Below, piece after piece: positions 45,318-54,330 of a DNA stretch of 64,000 nt. Each line of letters opens with the position of its first letter. The stretch's first letter is position 1. The position numbers were made by a program, and so were the translations under genes. This DNA comes from Janthinobacterium sp. FW305-129. GTDB lineage: Bacteria; Pseudomonadota; Gammaproteobacteria; Burkholderiales; Burkholderiaceae_D. The DNA lies in assembly GCF_020858115.1 (NCBI RefSeq), contig NZ_JACYMM010000008.1:99004-163003 (forward strand), written 5' to 3'. Under the pieces are notes generated by a model. That model was given only the letters and a program-made list of their open reading frames with translations. It did not search any database and had not been told where the DNA came from.

Positions 45318-47297
45318 TCAGAACTGGTACTGCGCATTGGCCAGCCACGTGCGGCCCGCGCTGGGGAAACCGTCGGCCAGCGCGTAATTGCGGTCGCCCA
45401 GGTTGCTCACGCCCGCTTCCAGGCTCAAGGCCGGCAAGGGCCGGTACACGGCCTTCAGGTTCAGCGTCGTAAAACCGCCCAGTTCCAGGGTGTTCGAGAC
45501 CCAGCGCCCGCTGTTCGCTTCCGCGATGGCCACCACGTCGACCTGGCGCGCCGCGTGCAGCACGGCGTGGGCCGTCAGCTTGTGGCGCGGCACGTCCGTC
45601 AGGCGGATGGCGCGGTCGCTGACGTTCTTCATCTCCGTATAGGTGTAATTGCCGCCGAAATCGAGCCAGGCGCCGGCGCGGCCGCGCAAGCCCAGTTCCA
45701 CGCCGCTGATGTGCGCCCGGCCCGCGTTCTGCATCTGCGCGCGCACGCCGGCCACATTCGCCACGCTCTGGATCTTGTCCTTCACGTCGCTGTAGAACAG
45801 CGCCGCTTCCAGGCTGGTGCCCTGCACGCTACCCTGATAGCCCAGCTCGTAATTCATCGCCTGCTCGGCGCGCAAGGCCGGGTTTTCGATGTACGTGCCC
45901 AGGCGCTGCGAGTAGCGGTCCTTCAGGGTCGGCAGGCGCGACTTGCGCGCCAGCGTGGCGTACACGCGCGATTCAAGACCGGTCTTGTGGAACAATCCCG
46001 CCTGCAGGTCGGTGGCCGATTGATTGTCCGGCAAGGTGTAGGCATTGCCGGCGCTATACACCGTGTCCGGGCGCAGCGCATTGCGCGACACGCCCAGCGA
46101 CAGTTCCGTCGCGGCGTTCAGGGCGATGCTGTCTTCCGCGCCCAGGGTCCACAGCGCATCCTTGTACCAGGTGGTGCGCACGCCCTTGCCATCGCGTTCC
46201 TGGTGTTCGTCGGCCTTGTAGCTGGCCACGAAGCGCAGGCTGTGCGCGGCCAGGCGGAACGATTCGAGCTCCACCGCGCCGCCATTCGTGCGGTCGTTGT
46301 AGATGCTGCGCCCGCCGCTGACGCTGCCCTGGCCGCTGGTCTTGATGGTGCTGTAGCTGCCATTGCTGAACGAGGTGATTTCATTGTCGTAGCTGTCGTG
46401 GTACAGGCGCAGTTTCAGGCGCTCGGCTTCGCCCAGGCGCGTCTGCGAGACGAAATACACGCTTTCCTTGTTCCAGTATGGCCACTGCCAGTAGCGCGCG
46501 CCGGCGGGATTCGTCGATGGCGGCTGGCCCTTTTCGCCATGCTGCTTGTAGTAGCTCAGTGCATACTCGTCGCCGCCCACGGGCGTGTAGCCGACCTTGA
46601 ACGACAGCTTGTGGTCCTTGCGATACGCGTTGTTGCGCGTACCGCCGTCTTCCGTAGCCGTGGGGCGGAAATCCGACGACATGGGGAAACCATCGCTGTC
46701 GATGTAGGACAAGCCCGCCTGCAGATACCACAGGCCCTGGTTCGTGCCCACGTTGGCCGACACCTGGCGCTCGCTGCCCGAACCGAAACCGACGGACGTG
46801 TCTCCCTCAAGGCGCGCCGTCGGTTTGCGCGACACCAGGTTGATGGCGCCGCCCAGGGTATTGGCGCCATACGCGACGGAACTGAAACCCTTGGCCACCT
46901 GGATGGCGGCCAGGTCGGCCGTCGTAAAGCGGTTGAAATCGACGTAGCCGTCATACGGCACGTAGACGGGAATGCCGTCGATGTACAGGGGCACCTGGCG
47001 CGCATCGAAGCCGCGGATGGCGACGGTTTTCTCATTGCGCGAATTGGTCGACAGCGACACGCCAGACAGCAAATTCAAGGCATCGCCCACGTTATCGCGG
47101 TTAAAGCGGCGCATCTCGGCGCGGCTCACTTGCGTGCCCACCTGCTGTTCCATCTGGCCTGCCTGTTCGCGCTGGCCGATCACCGTCACCGTGCCCAGCA
47201 CGAACGGCGCCGCCGCATCCACATCTTCCTTGCCAGCAGCCTGCTGCGCCAGCGCCAGCAGTACGGCGCCTGCCATTACCTGTTTCACCATCGTCAT
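45318..47297 (-). CDS. TonB-dependent outer-membrane receptor, possibly for a molybdenum species
   Basis: 659 residues: a signal peptide (cleavage near QQAAG), an N-terminal plug (VGDALNLLSGVSLSTNSRNE, VAIRGFDARQVPLYIDGIPV) and a 22-strand barrel ending in the aromatic terminus NAQYQF. A GGAEF-like TonB-box is not obvious; LGTVTVIGQ at the mature N-terminus may serve. The start at 47297 has GGAAGAG upstream; 47291 is also possible. Upstream are two tandem ModE-like boxes and a terminator-like hairpin, and downstream a molybdopterin-fold periplasmic protein. By sequence alone the ligand is not given; the regulatory context suggests molybdate or a molybdophore. Vitamin B12 or iron siderophores are the default alternatives. 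Confidence 0.88.
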   Translation of the reverse strand: MTMVKQVMAGAVLLALAQQAAGKEDVDAAAPFVLGTVTVIGQREQAGQMEQQVGTQVSRAEMRRFNRDNVGDALNLLSGVSLSTNSRNEKTVAIRGFDARQVPLYIDGIPVYVPYDGYVDFNRFTTADLAAIQVAKGFSSVAYGANTLGGAINLVSRKPTARLEGDTSVGFGSGSERQVSANVGTNQGLWYLQAGLSYIDSDGFPMSSDFRPTATEDGGTRNNAYRKDHKLSFKVGYTPVGGDEYALSYYKQHGEKGQPPSTNPAGARYWQWPYWNKESVYFVSQTRLGEAERLKLRLYHDSYDNEITSFSNGSYSTIKTSGQGSVSGGRSIYNDRTNGGAVELESFRLAAHSLRFVASYKADEHQERDGKGVRTTWYKDALWTLGAEDSIALNAATELSLGVSRNALRPDTVYSAGNAYTLPDNQSATDLQAGLFHKTGLESRVYATLARKSRLPTLKDRYSQRLGTYIENPALRAEQAMNYELGYQGSVQGTSLEAALFYSDVKDKIQSVANVAGVRAQMQNAGRAHISGVELGLRGRAGAWLDFGGNYTYTEMKNVSDRAIRLTDVPRHKLTAHAVLHAARQVDVVAIAEANSGRWVSNTLELGGFTTLNLKAVYRPLPALSLEAGVSNLGDRNYALADGFPSAGRTWLANAQYQF

Positions 47298-47309
47298 GTT
47301 GTTCTCTTC

Positions 47310-47335
47310 CGTTATATATCAGCTTATATAGCGAT
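47310..47335. promoter_or_regulatory. ModE-like operator 1 before the TonB receptor gene
   Basis: CGTTATATA, six nt, TATATAGCGAT. This fits the molybdate-regulator consensus as I recall it (CGCTATATA-N6-TATATAACG type). It lies 13 nt upstream of the receptor ATG and overlaps a TATATA -10-like sequence, a position suited to repression. Confidence 0.6.
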
Positions 47336-47342
47336 ATACAAA

Positions 47343-47379
47343 AAAATACAAAAAAAGCGGCCACGCATGCGGCGGCCGT
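47343..47379 (-). terminator. Terminator-like hairpin between the two ModE-like boxes
   Basis: On the receptor strand CGGCC, an 11-nt loop and GGCCG are followed by C and TTTTTT. A transcript begun near the upstream box would meet this before the receptor gene. The stem is short, so its strength is uncertain; it could be an attenuator or end another transcript. Confidence 0.4.
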
Positions 47380-47389
47380 CATCCAGCGG

Positions 47390-47415
47390 CGCAATATACA
47401 GATGTATATAGCGAT
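47390..47415. promoter_or_regulatory. ModE-like operator 2 upstream of the TonB receptor gene
   Basis: CGCAATATA, six nt (CAGATG), TATATAGCGAT. The right half is identical to box 1 over 11 nt and the left half differs from the recalled consensus at one base. The two boxes begin exactly 80 nt apart. Position between the receptor and the divergent iclR gene. Confidence 0.55.
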
Positions 47416-47565
47416 GCTCAAGCGGCAAGGCCAAAAGGCCTCGCGCAAGTCAATTTCTCACGCTTTTTTCATGCACTGCAGCATTTCGCTGTGCGAACGA
47501 ATGTTTCACAAAACGATTGACACGTCCAATTTGGCTAGGCAAACTGATTTCCAGGGAGTTCGAAA

Positions 47566-48402
47566 ATGAATGCAAATATGACAAATGTTCAGGCCTCAGC
47601 GGATCCGGAAATCATCGTCTTCAGCGATGACGAGGAAGGCAAGGACCGCCAGTTCGTCAACGCGCTGGCGCGCGGACTGGAAGTGCTCCGGTGCTTTCGC
47701 CCCGGCGAAGTCTATCTGTCGAATGCGGACATGGCCAAGCGCACGGGCATCCCGAAACCGACGATTTCACGCCTCACCTATACCCTCACAAAACTCGGTT
47801 ACCTGAATTATTCGGACAGCCTGGGCAAGTACCAGCTGGGCGCCGGCGTGCTGGCCCTCGGCTACCGCATGCTGTCGAACCTCGACGTGCGCAAGATGGC
47901 GCGCCCGCTGATGGAAGAACTGGCCGAACATGCGCAAGCCTCCGTCTCGCTGGGCACGCGCGACCGCCTCAGCATGGTGTACGTGGAAACGTGCCGCAGC
48001 AGCGCCAACGTCACCCTGCGCCTCGACGTCGGTTCGCGCATTCCCCTGATGACGACGGCCATGGGCAAGGCCCTGCTGTGCATCCTGCCGCAGGCCGAGC
48101 GCGACTACCTGATGGACCATGCGCGCGTGCACGAGACGGAACGCTGGCCGCGCATCAAGGCCGGCATCGAGCAAGGCTTCAAGGATTACCAGGATCGGGG
48201 CTTTTGCATCTCGGCCGGCGAATGGCAGAACGACGTGCACGCGGTGGGTGTGCCGATGCTGGGAGCCGACGGCGAACAGGTGATGGCCTTCAATTGCGGC
48301 GGCCCCGCCTTCCTGCTGTCGCGCGAAAAACTCGAAGGTGACCTGGGTCCGCGCCTGGTCGCCCTGGTCAAGACAGTGGAAAAAAACCTGGGTCGCGGTT
48401 AG
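47566..48402 (+). CDS. IclR-family transcriptional regulator
   Basis: 278 residues. The N-terminal winged HTH (LARGLEVLRCFRPGEVYLSN and MAKRTGIPKPTISRLTYTL) is followed by the IclR ligand domain (RIPLMTTAMGKALLC and a C-terminal GVPMLGADGEQVMAFNCGGP). A TTGACA at 47517-47522 is a good -35 for it, with a poor -10. It heads a rightward cluster (acyl-CoA dehydrogenase, CoA ligase, Liv transporter) and is probably its regulator, the usual arrangement for catabolic IclR proteins. Divergent from the TonB receptor, with about 270 nt between. Confidence 0.92.
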   Translation: MNANMTNVQASADPEIIVFSDDEEGKDRQFVNALARGLEVLRCFRPGEVYLSNADMAKRTGIPKPTISRLTYTLTKLGYLNYSDSLGKYQLGAGVLALGYRMLSNLDVRKMARPLMEELAEHAQASVSLGTRDRLSMVYVETCRSSANVTLRLDVGSRIPLMTTAMGKALLCILPQAERDYLMDHARVHETERWPRIKAGIEQGFKDYQDRGFCISAGEWQNDVHAVGVPMLGADGEQVMAFNCGGPAFLLSREKLEGDLGPRLVALVKTVEKNLGRG

Positions 48403-48441
48403 ACTGCGCGCCCCCTCTTAATTACAGTACTGAGGATCCCG

Positions 48442-49596
48442 ATGATACGCGACGAAGAAACCCTGAACATCCTGCTCGACAGCATCGCCCGTTTCGTGCG
48501 CGAAGTACTGGTGCCGAACGAGGCGCTGGTGGCCGAAACGGACACGATCCCGCCCGCCATCGTGGCGCAGATGCGCGAACTGGGCCTGTTCGGCCTGTCC
48601 ATCCCGGAAGCCTACGGCGGCCTGGAACTGAGCATGGAAGAGGAAGTACGCGTGGCCTTTGAGATCGCCCGCACCTCGCCCGCCTTCCGCTCGCTGATCG
48701 GCACGAACAACGGCATCGGCTCGCAAGGCATCGTGATCGACGGCACGGAAGCGCAAAAACAATACTATCTGCCCAAGCTGGCGGCCGGCGAGATCATCGG
48801 CTCGTTCGCCTTGACGGAAGCGGGATCGGGGTCGGATGCGGCCTCGCTGCGCACGACGGCCGTGCGCGATGGCGACTTTTATATCCTCAACGGCAGCAAG
48901 CGCTATATCACCAACGCGCCCGAGGCGAGCATCTTTACCGTCATGGCCCGCACGGACCCCGTCAAGCGCGGCGCCTCGGCCATCTCCGCCTTCATCGTGG
49001 AAAAAGATACGCCCGGCCTCTCGCTGGGAAAAATCGATAAAAAAATGGGCCAGCAAGGCGCGCATACCTGCGACGTCATCTTCGAGAATTGCCGCGTTCC
49101 GGCCGCGAACATCATCGGCGGCAAGGAAGGCGTGGGCTTTAAAACAGCCATGAAGGTGCTCGACAAGGGCCGGCTGCACATCGCCGCCGTCTGCGTGGGC
49201 GCCGCCGAGCGCATGCTGGCCGACGCCCTCGCCTACGCGATGGAGCGCCAGCAGTTCGGCCAGCCCATCGCCGAGTTCCAGTTGATCCAGGCCATGCTGG
49301 CCGACAGCAAGGCGGAGATTTATGCCGCGCGCAGCATGGTGCTGGACGCGGCGCGCCGGCGCGATAACAAGGAAGACATTTCGACGGAAGCGTCGTGCTG
49401 CAAACTGTTCGCCTCCGAAATGTGCGGCAGAGTCGCCGACCGCTCCGTGCAGATCCACGGCGGCGCCGGCTACATCAGCGAATATGCGGCCGAGCGCTTC
49501 TACCGCGACGTGCGCCTGTTCCGCATCTACGAAGGCACGACGCAGATCCAGCAGATCGTCATCGCCCGCAACATGATCAAGGCAGCGCAAAAGTGA
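48442..49596 (+). CDS. Acyl-CoA dehydrogenase
   Basis: 384-residue FAD enzyme that introduces an alpha-beta double bond into an acyl-CoA. Family segments: FALTEAGSGSDAASLRTTA (FAD/substrate binding), YITNAPEASIFTVMART, and a C-terminal QIHGGAGYISEYAAERFYRD plus FRIYEGTTQIQQIVIARNM, which carries the catalytic Glu (YEGT). TGAGGA is a fair ribosome site. It is followed by a CoA ligase after 11 nt, suggesting that the ligase activates an acid and this enzyme oxidises the thioester. Chain length and branching cannot be read from the sequence. Confidence 0.94.
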   Translation: MIRDEETLNILLDSIARFVREVLVPNEALVAETDTIPPAIVAQMRELGLFGLSIPEAYGGLELSMEEEVRVAFEIARTSPAFRSLIGTNNGIGSQGIVIDGTEAQKQYYLPKLAAGEIIGSFALTEAGSGSDAASLRTTAVRDGDFYILNGSKRYITNAPEASIFTVMARTDPVKRGASAISAFIVEKDTPGLSLGKIDKKMGQQGAHTCDVIFENCRVPAANIIGGKEGVGFKTAMKVLDKGRLHIAAVCVGAAERMLADALAYAMERQQFGQPIAEFQLIQAMLADSKAEIYAARSMVLDAARRRDNKEDISTEASCCKLFASEMCGRVADRSVQIHGGAGYISEYAAERFYRDVRLFRIYEGTTQIQQIVIARNMIKAAQK

Positions 49597-49607
49597 AGGA
49601 GGCCGCG

Positions 49608-51146
49608 ATGGACATTCCCGCCCTGCTGGCCCACTTGCCGGCGCGCCTGTCGGCCATTCCCGCCCACTGGGCCGCGCGCGCGCCGGACGCGCCCGCGCTG
49701 CACGAAGGTGGGCGCAGCTGGACCTACGCTCAGCTGCAGCACAGTGTGGACAGCGCCGCGCAGCTGCTGCGCCGGCTGGACGTGCGCGCCGGCGACCGCC
49801 TGATGGTGGTGGGCGAGAACTGCGCGCTGCAGGTGGCGCTGATTTTTGCTGCCGCCAGCATCGACGCGTGGATCGTCAACGTCAATGCCCGGCTGTCGGC
49901 GCGCGAGATCGACACCATCGCCACGCACAGTTCGGCGAGGCGCGTGCTGTTCATGGCCGGCGCCTCGCCGGAAGCGGCCACGCATGCGGCGCGTCTGGGC
50001 GCGGCCAGCGCCACGGTCGACGGCATGGGCGAGCTGCTGGCGGGCGAATTGAACGACGCAGCCATCGCGGAAGACACGGTCCCCGGCAACGAACAGGTGG
50101 CCGCGCTGATCTACACGACGGGCACGACGGGGCAGTCAAAAGGCGTGATGCTCACGCACCGCAACCTGCTGTTCATCGCCGCCGTTTCCAGCACCCTGCG
50201 CGGCTTGAGCAGCTCCGACCGCGCCTACGGCGTGCTGCCGATTTCGCACGTGTACGGCCTGGCCTCGGTGGCCCTGGGCACCCTGTATGCGGGCGCAGCC
50301 TTGTATCTGGTGCCGCGCTTTTCCGTCGACGGCCTGCTCTCGGCCCTGAAGGACGACGGCTTGACCATCGTGCAGGGCGTGCCCGCCATGTATGCCAAGC
50401 TGCTGCAAACCCTGGGCGGCCCGGACACGCCGCTGCCCACGCGGCTGCGCTTCGCGTATGCGGGCGGCTCGCCGCTGGCGCCGTCGCTCAAGCGCGACGT
50501 GGAAAAGCTGCTGGGCACCGCGCTGCACAATGGCTACGGCATGACGGAAAGCGCGCCCACCATCAGCCAGACGCGCCTGGAAACGCCGCGCCAGGACGAT
50601 TCCGTCGGCATGCCGATCCCCGGCGTGGAAGTGCGCGTGGTGAGCGTCGATGGCCTTGACGTGGCGCCGGGCAAGCCGGGGGAATTATGGATACGCGGGC
50701 CGAACGTCATGGCGGGCTATTACCGCGAACCGGCCATGACGGCGGCCACCATGCGCGACGGCGGCTGGCTCAATACGGGCGACATGGCGCGCCAGGACCC
50801 CGACGGCGCCCTGTTCATCGTGGGCCGCACCAAGGAATTGATCATCCGCTCCGGCTTCAATGTGTATCCGCTGGAAGTGGAAACGGCGCTCAACGCCCAC
50901 GCTTCCGTGGTGCAGTCGGCCGTGGTCGGGCGCACCCTGGCCGATGGCAACGAGGACGTCATCGCCTATGTGGAGCTGGATCCGCGCCAGCCCGCCAGCG
51001 TGGCAGAATTGCAGGCCTGGCTGGCGCAGACCCTGTCGCCGTACAAGTGCCCGTCCGCCATCATCGTCATGGAAGCGCTGCCGGCCGCCGCCACCGGCAA
51101 GATTTTAAAGGGGCATCTGCGGCAAATGGCGCAGAATGCACGATAA
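49608..51146 (+). CDS. Acyl-CoA ligase (AMP-forming, class I adenylate-forming)
   Basis: 512 residues from the ATG at 49608, preceded by AAGGAGG. Adenylate-forming motifs: LIYTTGTTGQSKGVMLTHRN (P-loop), YGMTESAPTISQ, LNTGDMARQD and the hinge VGRTKELIIRSGFNVYPLEVE, then a C-terminal lysine in PAAATGKILKGHL. It converts a carboxylic acid with ATP and CoA to its CoA ester. A longer in-frame start inside the dehydrogenase gene was rejected. It lies between the dehydrogenase and the Liv-type importer; the acid is probably the transporter's cargo or derived from it. Confidence 0.93.
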   Translation: MDIPALLAHLPARLSAIPAHWAARAPDAPALHEGGRSWTYAQLQHSVDSAAQLLRRLDVRAGDRLMVVGENCALQVALIFAAASIDAWIVNVNARLSAREIDTIATHSSARRVLFMAGASPEAATHAARLGAASATVDGMGELLAGELNDAAIAEDTVPGNEQVAALIYTTGTTGQSKGVMLTHRNLLFIAAVSSTLRGLSSSDRAYGVLPISHVYGLASVALGTLYAGAALYLVPRFSVDGLLSALKDDGLTIVQGVPAMYAKLLQTLGGPDTPLPTRLRFAYAGGSPLAPSLKRDVEKLLGTALHNGYGMTESAPTISQTRLETPRQDDSVGMPIPGVEVRVVSVDGLDVAPGKPGELWIRGPNVMAGYYREPAMTAATMRDGGWLNTGDMARQDPDGALFIVGRTKELIIRSGFNVYPLEVETALNAHASVVQSAVVGRTLADGNEDVIAYVELDPRQPASVAELQAWLAQTLSPYKCPSAIIVMEALPAAATGKILKGHLRQMAQNAR

Positions 51147-51206
51147 GTTGACCATGCAGTACCAGACCCGACAATAAAACCAAGCCACATCACCGGAGGA
51201 GACACG

Positions 51207-52373
51207 ATGAAACGCACCTACACACGCATCGCCATGGCAGCGCTGGTCGCCAGCGCCTGGATGGCGCACGCCAGCGCCGACGAATTCCTGGTCGGCGCGG
51301 AAATCCCGCTGACGGGCAACCTGGCGCGGGTCGGCGCCGGCATGCAGGAAGGGATCATGGTCGCGGCCGAGGTATTCAACAAGACCAACGGCAAGCACAC
51401 CATCAAGATCATCACCGTCGACGACGAATCGGCGCCCGCCAAGGCCATCGCCGCCGTGGAAAAGCTGGCCAGCCAGGGCGTGGTGGCCATCACGGGCGGC
51501 TACGGCTCGAACAATATCTCGCCCGCCTCGGACACGGCGAATAAACTGGGCCTCGTCTACATCACCTCGGGCGGCGTGGACGACAGCCTGGTGGCCAGCG
51601 GGCGCAAGAATTTTTTCCGCATCAATAACACGGCCGGCTACGAAAAAGCCATGCTGGGACTGCTAGCCGACGTGGGCGCCAAGTCCGTCTCCATCGTGTA
51701 TTCGACCAAAGACGCCACCACGGGCCTGGCCAAGGACGTGGAAAAAGCCCTGGCGGCAAAGGGCGTGAAGGTGACGACGCACTCGTTCGACCCGGCTATT
51801 ACCGACTTCAAGCCCATCATCAACAAGATCAAGCTGCAGGATAAATCGGAAGTGGTGGCCATGGTCGGCTACGAAAACGATTACGTGGGCATCATCCGCG
51901 CCGCCCGCGTGCTGAAACCGAAGATCAAGGCCATGGTGGGCGTGTGGTCGCTGGCCACCCCTAAAATGGCGTCCGACTTCCCCGACCTGATGCCGAACGT
52001 CTTCGGCACGGCCCTGCTGCCCTTCCCGACCGAATTCAAGACGGCCGACGGCAAGGCCTTCAGCGACGCCTACAAGCAACTGTACAAGAAGGAACCGGAC
52101 TACCTGGGCCAGTTCGGCTATGTGCAGTCGATGCTGCTGTTCGAAGCCATCGCGCGTGCGGCCGACAAGGGCACGCTCAAGAAAGGCGGCGTGGCCGACG
52201 AGATGCGCAAGACGGACCGCGAAACGCTGATCGGCCGGGTGCAGTTCGCCGCCAACGGCGACAACCAGAACTTCGTGCACCGCATGGCGCAGCACCAGGA
52301 CAAGAAGGTGGTGATCGTCTGGCCGAAGGAACACGCGACGGGCAAGCTGGCCTACCCTGCCCTGCCCTGGTAG
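51207..52373 (+). CDS. livJ: ABC transporter substrate-binding protein, Liv family
   Basis: 388 residues with a Sec signal peptide (MKRTYTRIAMAALVASAWMA, cleavage near HASA). The mature protein has the branched-chain amino-acid / amide-binding type I fold: EIPLTGNLARVGAGMQEGI, TVDDESAPAKAIAAVEKLA and ITGGYGSNNISPASDTANK. GGAGGAG is a strong ribosome site. Such proteins also bind aromatic or aliphatic acids, and the flanking CoA ligase and dehydrogenase make that plausible. The livJ name gives the family, not the ligand. Confidence 0.92.
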   Translation: MKRTYTRIAMAALVASAWMAHASADEFLVGAEIPLTGNLARVGAGMQEGIMVAAEVFNKTNGKHTIKIITVDDESAPAKAIAAVEKLASQGVVAITGGYGSNNISPASDTANKLGLVYITSGGVDDSLVASGRKNFFRINNTAGYEKAMLGLLADVGAKSVSIVYSTKDATTGLAKDVEKALAAKGVKVTTHSFDPAITDFKPIINKIKLQDKSEVVAMVGYENDYVGIIRAARVLKPKIKAMVGVWSLATPKMASDFPDLMPNVFGTALLPFPTEFKTADGKAFSDAYKQLYKKEPDYLGQFGYVQSMLLFEAIARAADKGTLKKGGVADEMRKTDRETLIGRVQFAANGDNQNFVHRMAQHQDKKVVIVWPKEHATGKLAYPALPW

Positions 52374-52477
52374 GCAGCCTCCCGCTGCACACGCGCGCGC
52401 CCGCAGGACGCGCACCGATGAACGGCGGTCCTGGTGCCTCTTCGCGAAGCGCCTGGGCCGCCTGACGGGATGACGAC

Positions 52478-53350
52478 ATGACAGAATTAATCTTGCAAGC
52501 CCTGTATTCGGGCTTGCTGCAGGGCGGTTCCTACGCCCTGATCGCACTGGGACTGGCGCTGGTGTTCGGCACCATGAAAGTGATCAACCTGGCGCACGGC
52601 GAACTGGTGCTGCTGGCCGCCTACATCGCCTACAGCGTGGAGTCGGGCCTGGGCCTGGGGCCCATGTTCGCCATTCCCATCGCGCTGGTGATCGTCAGCC
52701 TGACGTCCGTGGGCGTGTACCTGATCGTCAGCCGCATCAAGAAGGACCGCGAAATCAATTCGCTGATCCTCACCTACGGCATCGGCGTCATCCTCACCAA
52801 TTTCATTTTGCTGCTCTGGAAGGCCGACATCCGTTCGACGTCTTCCAGCTGGCTGCAGGAAGGTTTTGAAATCGGCCCGTTTTTCAGCATGCGCAGTGAA
52901 GTGATCTTCTTTGGCGTCAGCCTGGTGCTGATGGCGGCCCTGTGGCGCTGGCTGTCGACCAGCTGGTATGGCCGCGCCGTGCGCGCCGTCTCCAGCAACC
53001 GCGACGCGGCCAAGCTGATGGGCATCGACCCGGGCCGCACGGAACTGGTGTCGTTTCTGGTCGCCGGCATCCTGGCCGCCTTCGCCGGCGTGGCGCTGTT
53101 CAGCTATGGCGTGATCCAGCCGGCCTACGGCGGCGCGCTGACGGTAAAAGCCTTCATCATCACGGTACTGGCCGGCATCGGCTCGATACCGGGCGTGCTG
53201 CTGGCCGCCGTGCTGCTGGGCGTGGCCGAAGCGCTGACCGTCACCCTGGCCAGCTCCGCGCTGCAGGAATTGTCCGGCATGGTGCTGTTCCTGCTGGTGC
53301 TGTTCATCATGCCGAACGGCTTGTTCGGCGCTCAACGGAGGCGCGGATGA
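52478..53350 (+). CDS. livH: ABC transporter permease LivH
   Basis: 290-residue inner-membrane permease with about eight hydrophobic segments. Family features: QGGSYALIALGLALVFGTMKVINLAHGEL at the N-terminus and the coupling region around RAVSSNRDAAKLMGIDPGRTE. The 104-nt gap from livJ includes inverted GC-rich stretches that could reduce expression of the permease relative to the binding protein, as is common for such operons. It overlaps livM by 4 nt (ATGA). Confidence 0.94.
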   Translation: MTELILQALYSGLLQGGSYALIALGLALVFGTMKVINLAHGELVLLAAYIAYSVESGLGLGPMFAIPIALVIVSLTSVGVYLIVSRIKKDREINSLILTYGIGVILTNFILLLWKADIRSTSSSWLQEGFEIGPFFSMRSEVIFFGVSLVLMAALWRWLSTSWYGRAVRAVSSNRDAAKLMGIDPGRTELVSFLVAGILAAFAGVALFSYGVIQPAYGGALTVKAFIITVLAGIGSIPGVLLAAVLLGVAEALTVTLASSALQELSGMVLFLLVLFIMPNGLFGAQRRRG

Positions 53351-54330
53351 AGCGCTCGACTTTCCTTTCAACGGCAGCCCTGCTGCTGGCCGCGTACGTC
53401 GCCGTGCCGCTGGCCCTGGGCGCCAACCAGTACGTGATGAGCATGGTGGTGGCGGCCCTGATCATCGGCGGCGTGGCCATGTCCTGGGCCCTGCTGGGCA
53501 ACCTGGGCGGCATGGTCAGCTTCGGCCACGCGGCATTCTTCGGCGTGGGCGCGTATGTCTCCGCGCTGGCCACCGTAAAACTGGGCGTGCCCGTGTTTGC
53601 CGCCATGCTGCTCGGCGGCGCGGGCGCGGCCCTCGCCGCCGTCATCATGCTGCCAGTGCTCCGGCTGCGCGGACCGTATTTTGCGCTGGCCATCCTCGCC
53701 TACGCCCACATCTTCCGCATCCTGGCCACGGAATGGAGCTCGGCGACGGGCGGCGCCGGCGGCATCAACAACATCCCCGCCCTGCCCACCGTCTTCGGCT
53801 TCGACCTGGCCAGCAAGACGGGCGCCTACCTGGTGGTGCTGACCCTGGTGGTGGCGTGCGCGTTTGCCTACGGCCGCATCCGCACCAGCCATTACGGCAT
53901 CGCCCTGCGCGCCATGCACGACAGTGAAGACGCCACGCGCGTCGTCGGTGTCAACAGCACCTTGCTGAAGGGCGCGATGCTGCTCGTGTCGGCCTTCATG
54001 GCGGGCCTGTTCGGCGCCTTCAACGCCCACTACATCAACTTCCTGGAGCCCGACTACGCCTTCAACAGCCTGTGGGTGACTTTACCGATCGTGGCGGCCA
54101 TCTTCGGCGGCTACCGCACCATACTCGGGCCCGTGCTGGGCGCCGTCGTGGTCTACCTGGTCGACCAGCTGATTTTCAAGTCGCTGATTCCGACCGGGCA
54201 CCAGCTGGTGCTGGGCGTGCTGCTGGTGGCGATGATCGTCTTCAGTCCGAACGGCCTGCTGCCGCTGCTGCAAAAATGGCTGAAAAAAGCGCTGCTCAAG
54301 GGGAACGCGAAGGAGAAAGCACATGCTTGA
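53347..54330 (+). CDS. livM: ABC transporter permease LivM
   Basis: 327 residues from the ATGA overlap with livH. Eight to nine hydrophobic segments; the conserved LLGNLGGMVSFGHAAFFGVGA and the coupling segment ALRAMHDSEDATRVVGVNSTL are visible. It pairs with LivH in the membrane. It overlaps livG by 8 nt, so all four transporter genes after livJ are translationally linked. Confidence 0.94.
   Translation: MKRSTFLSTAALLLAAYVAVPLALGANQYVMSMVVAALIIGGVAMSWALLGNLGGMVSFGHAAFFGVGAYVSALATVKLGVPVFAAMLLGGAGAALAAVIMLPVLRLRGPYFALAILAYAHIFRILATEWSSATGGAGGINNIPALPTVFGFDLASKTGAYLVVLTLVVACAFAYGRIRTSHYGIALRAMHDSEDATRVVGVNSTLLKGAMLLVSAFMAGLFGAFNAHYINFLEPDYAFNSLWVTLPIVAAIFGGYRTILGPVLGAVVVYLVDQLIFKSLIPTGHQLVLGVLLVAMIVFSPNGLLPLLQKWLKKALLKGNAKEKAHA

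Noticed and set aside
47485..47510. Possible IclR operator (GTGCGAAC and GTTTCAC)
   Set aside because: The inverted repeat is too imperfect to support; not listed as a site.
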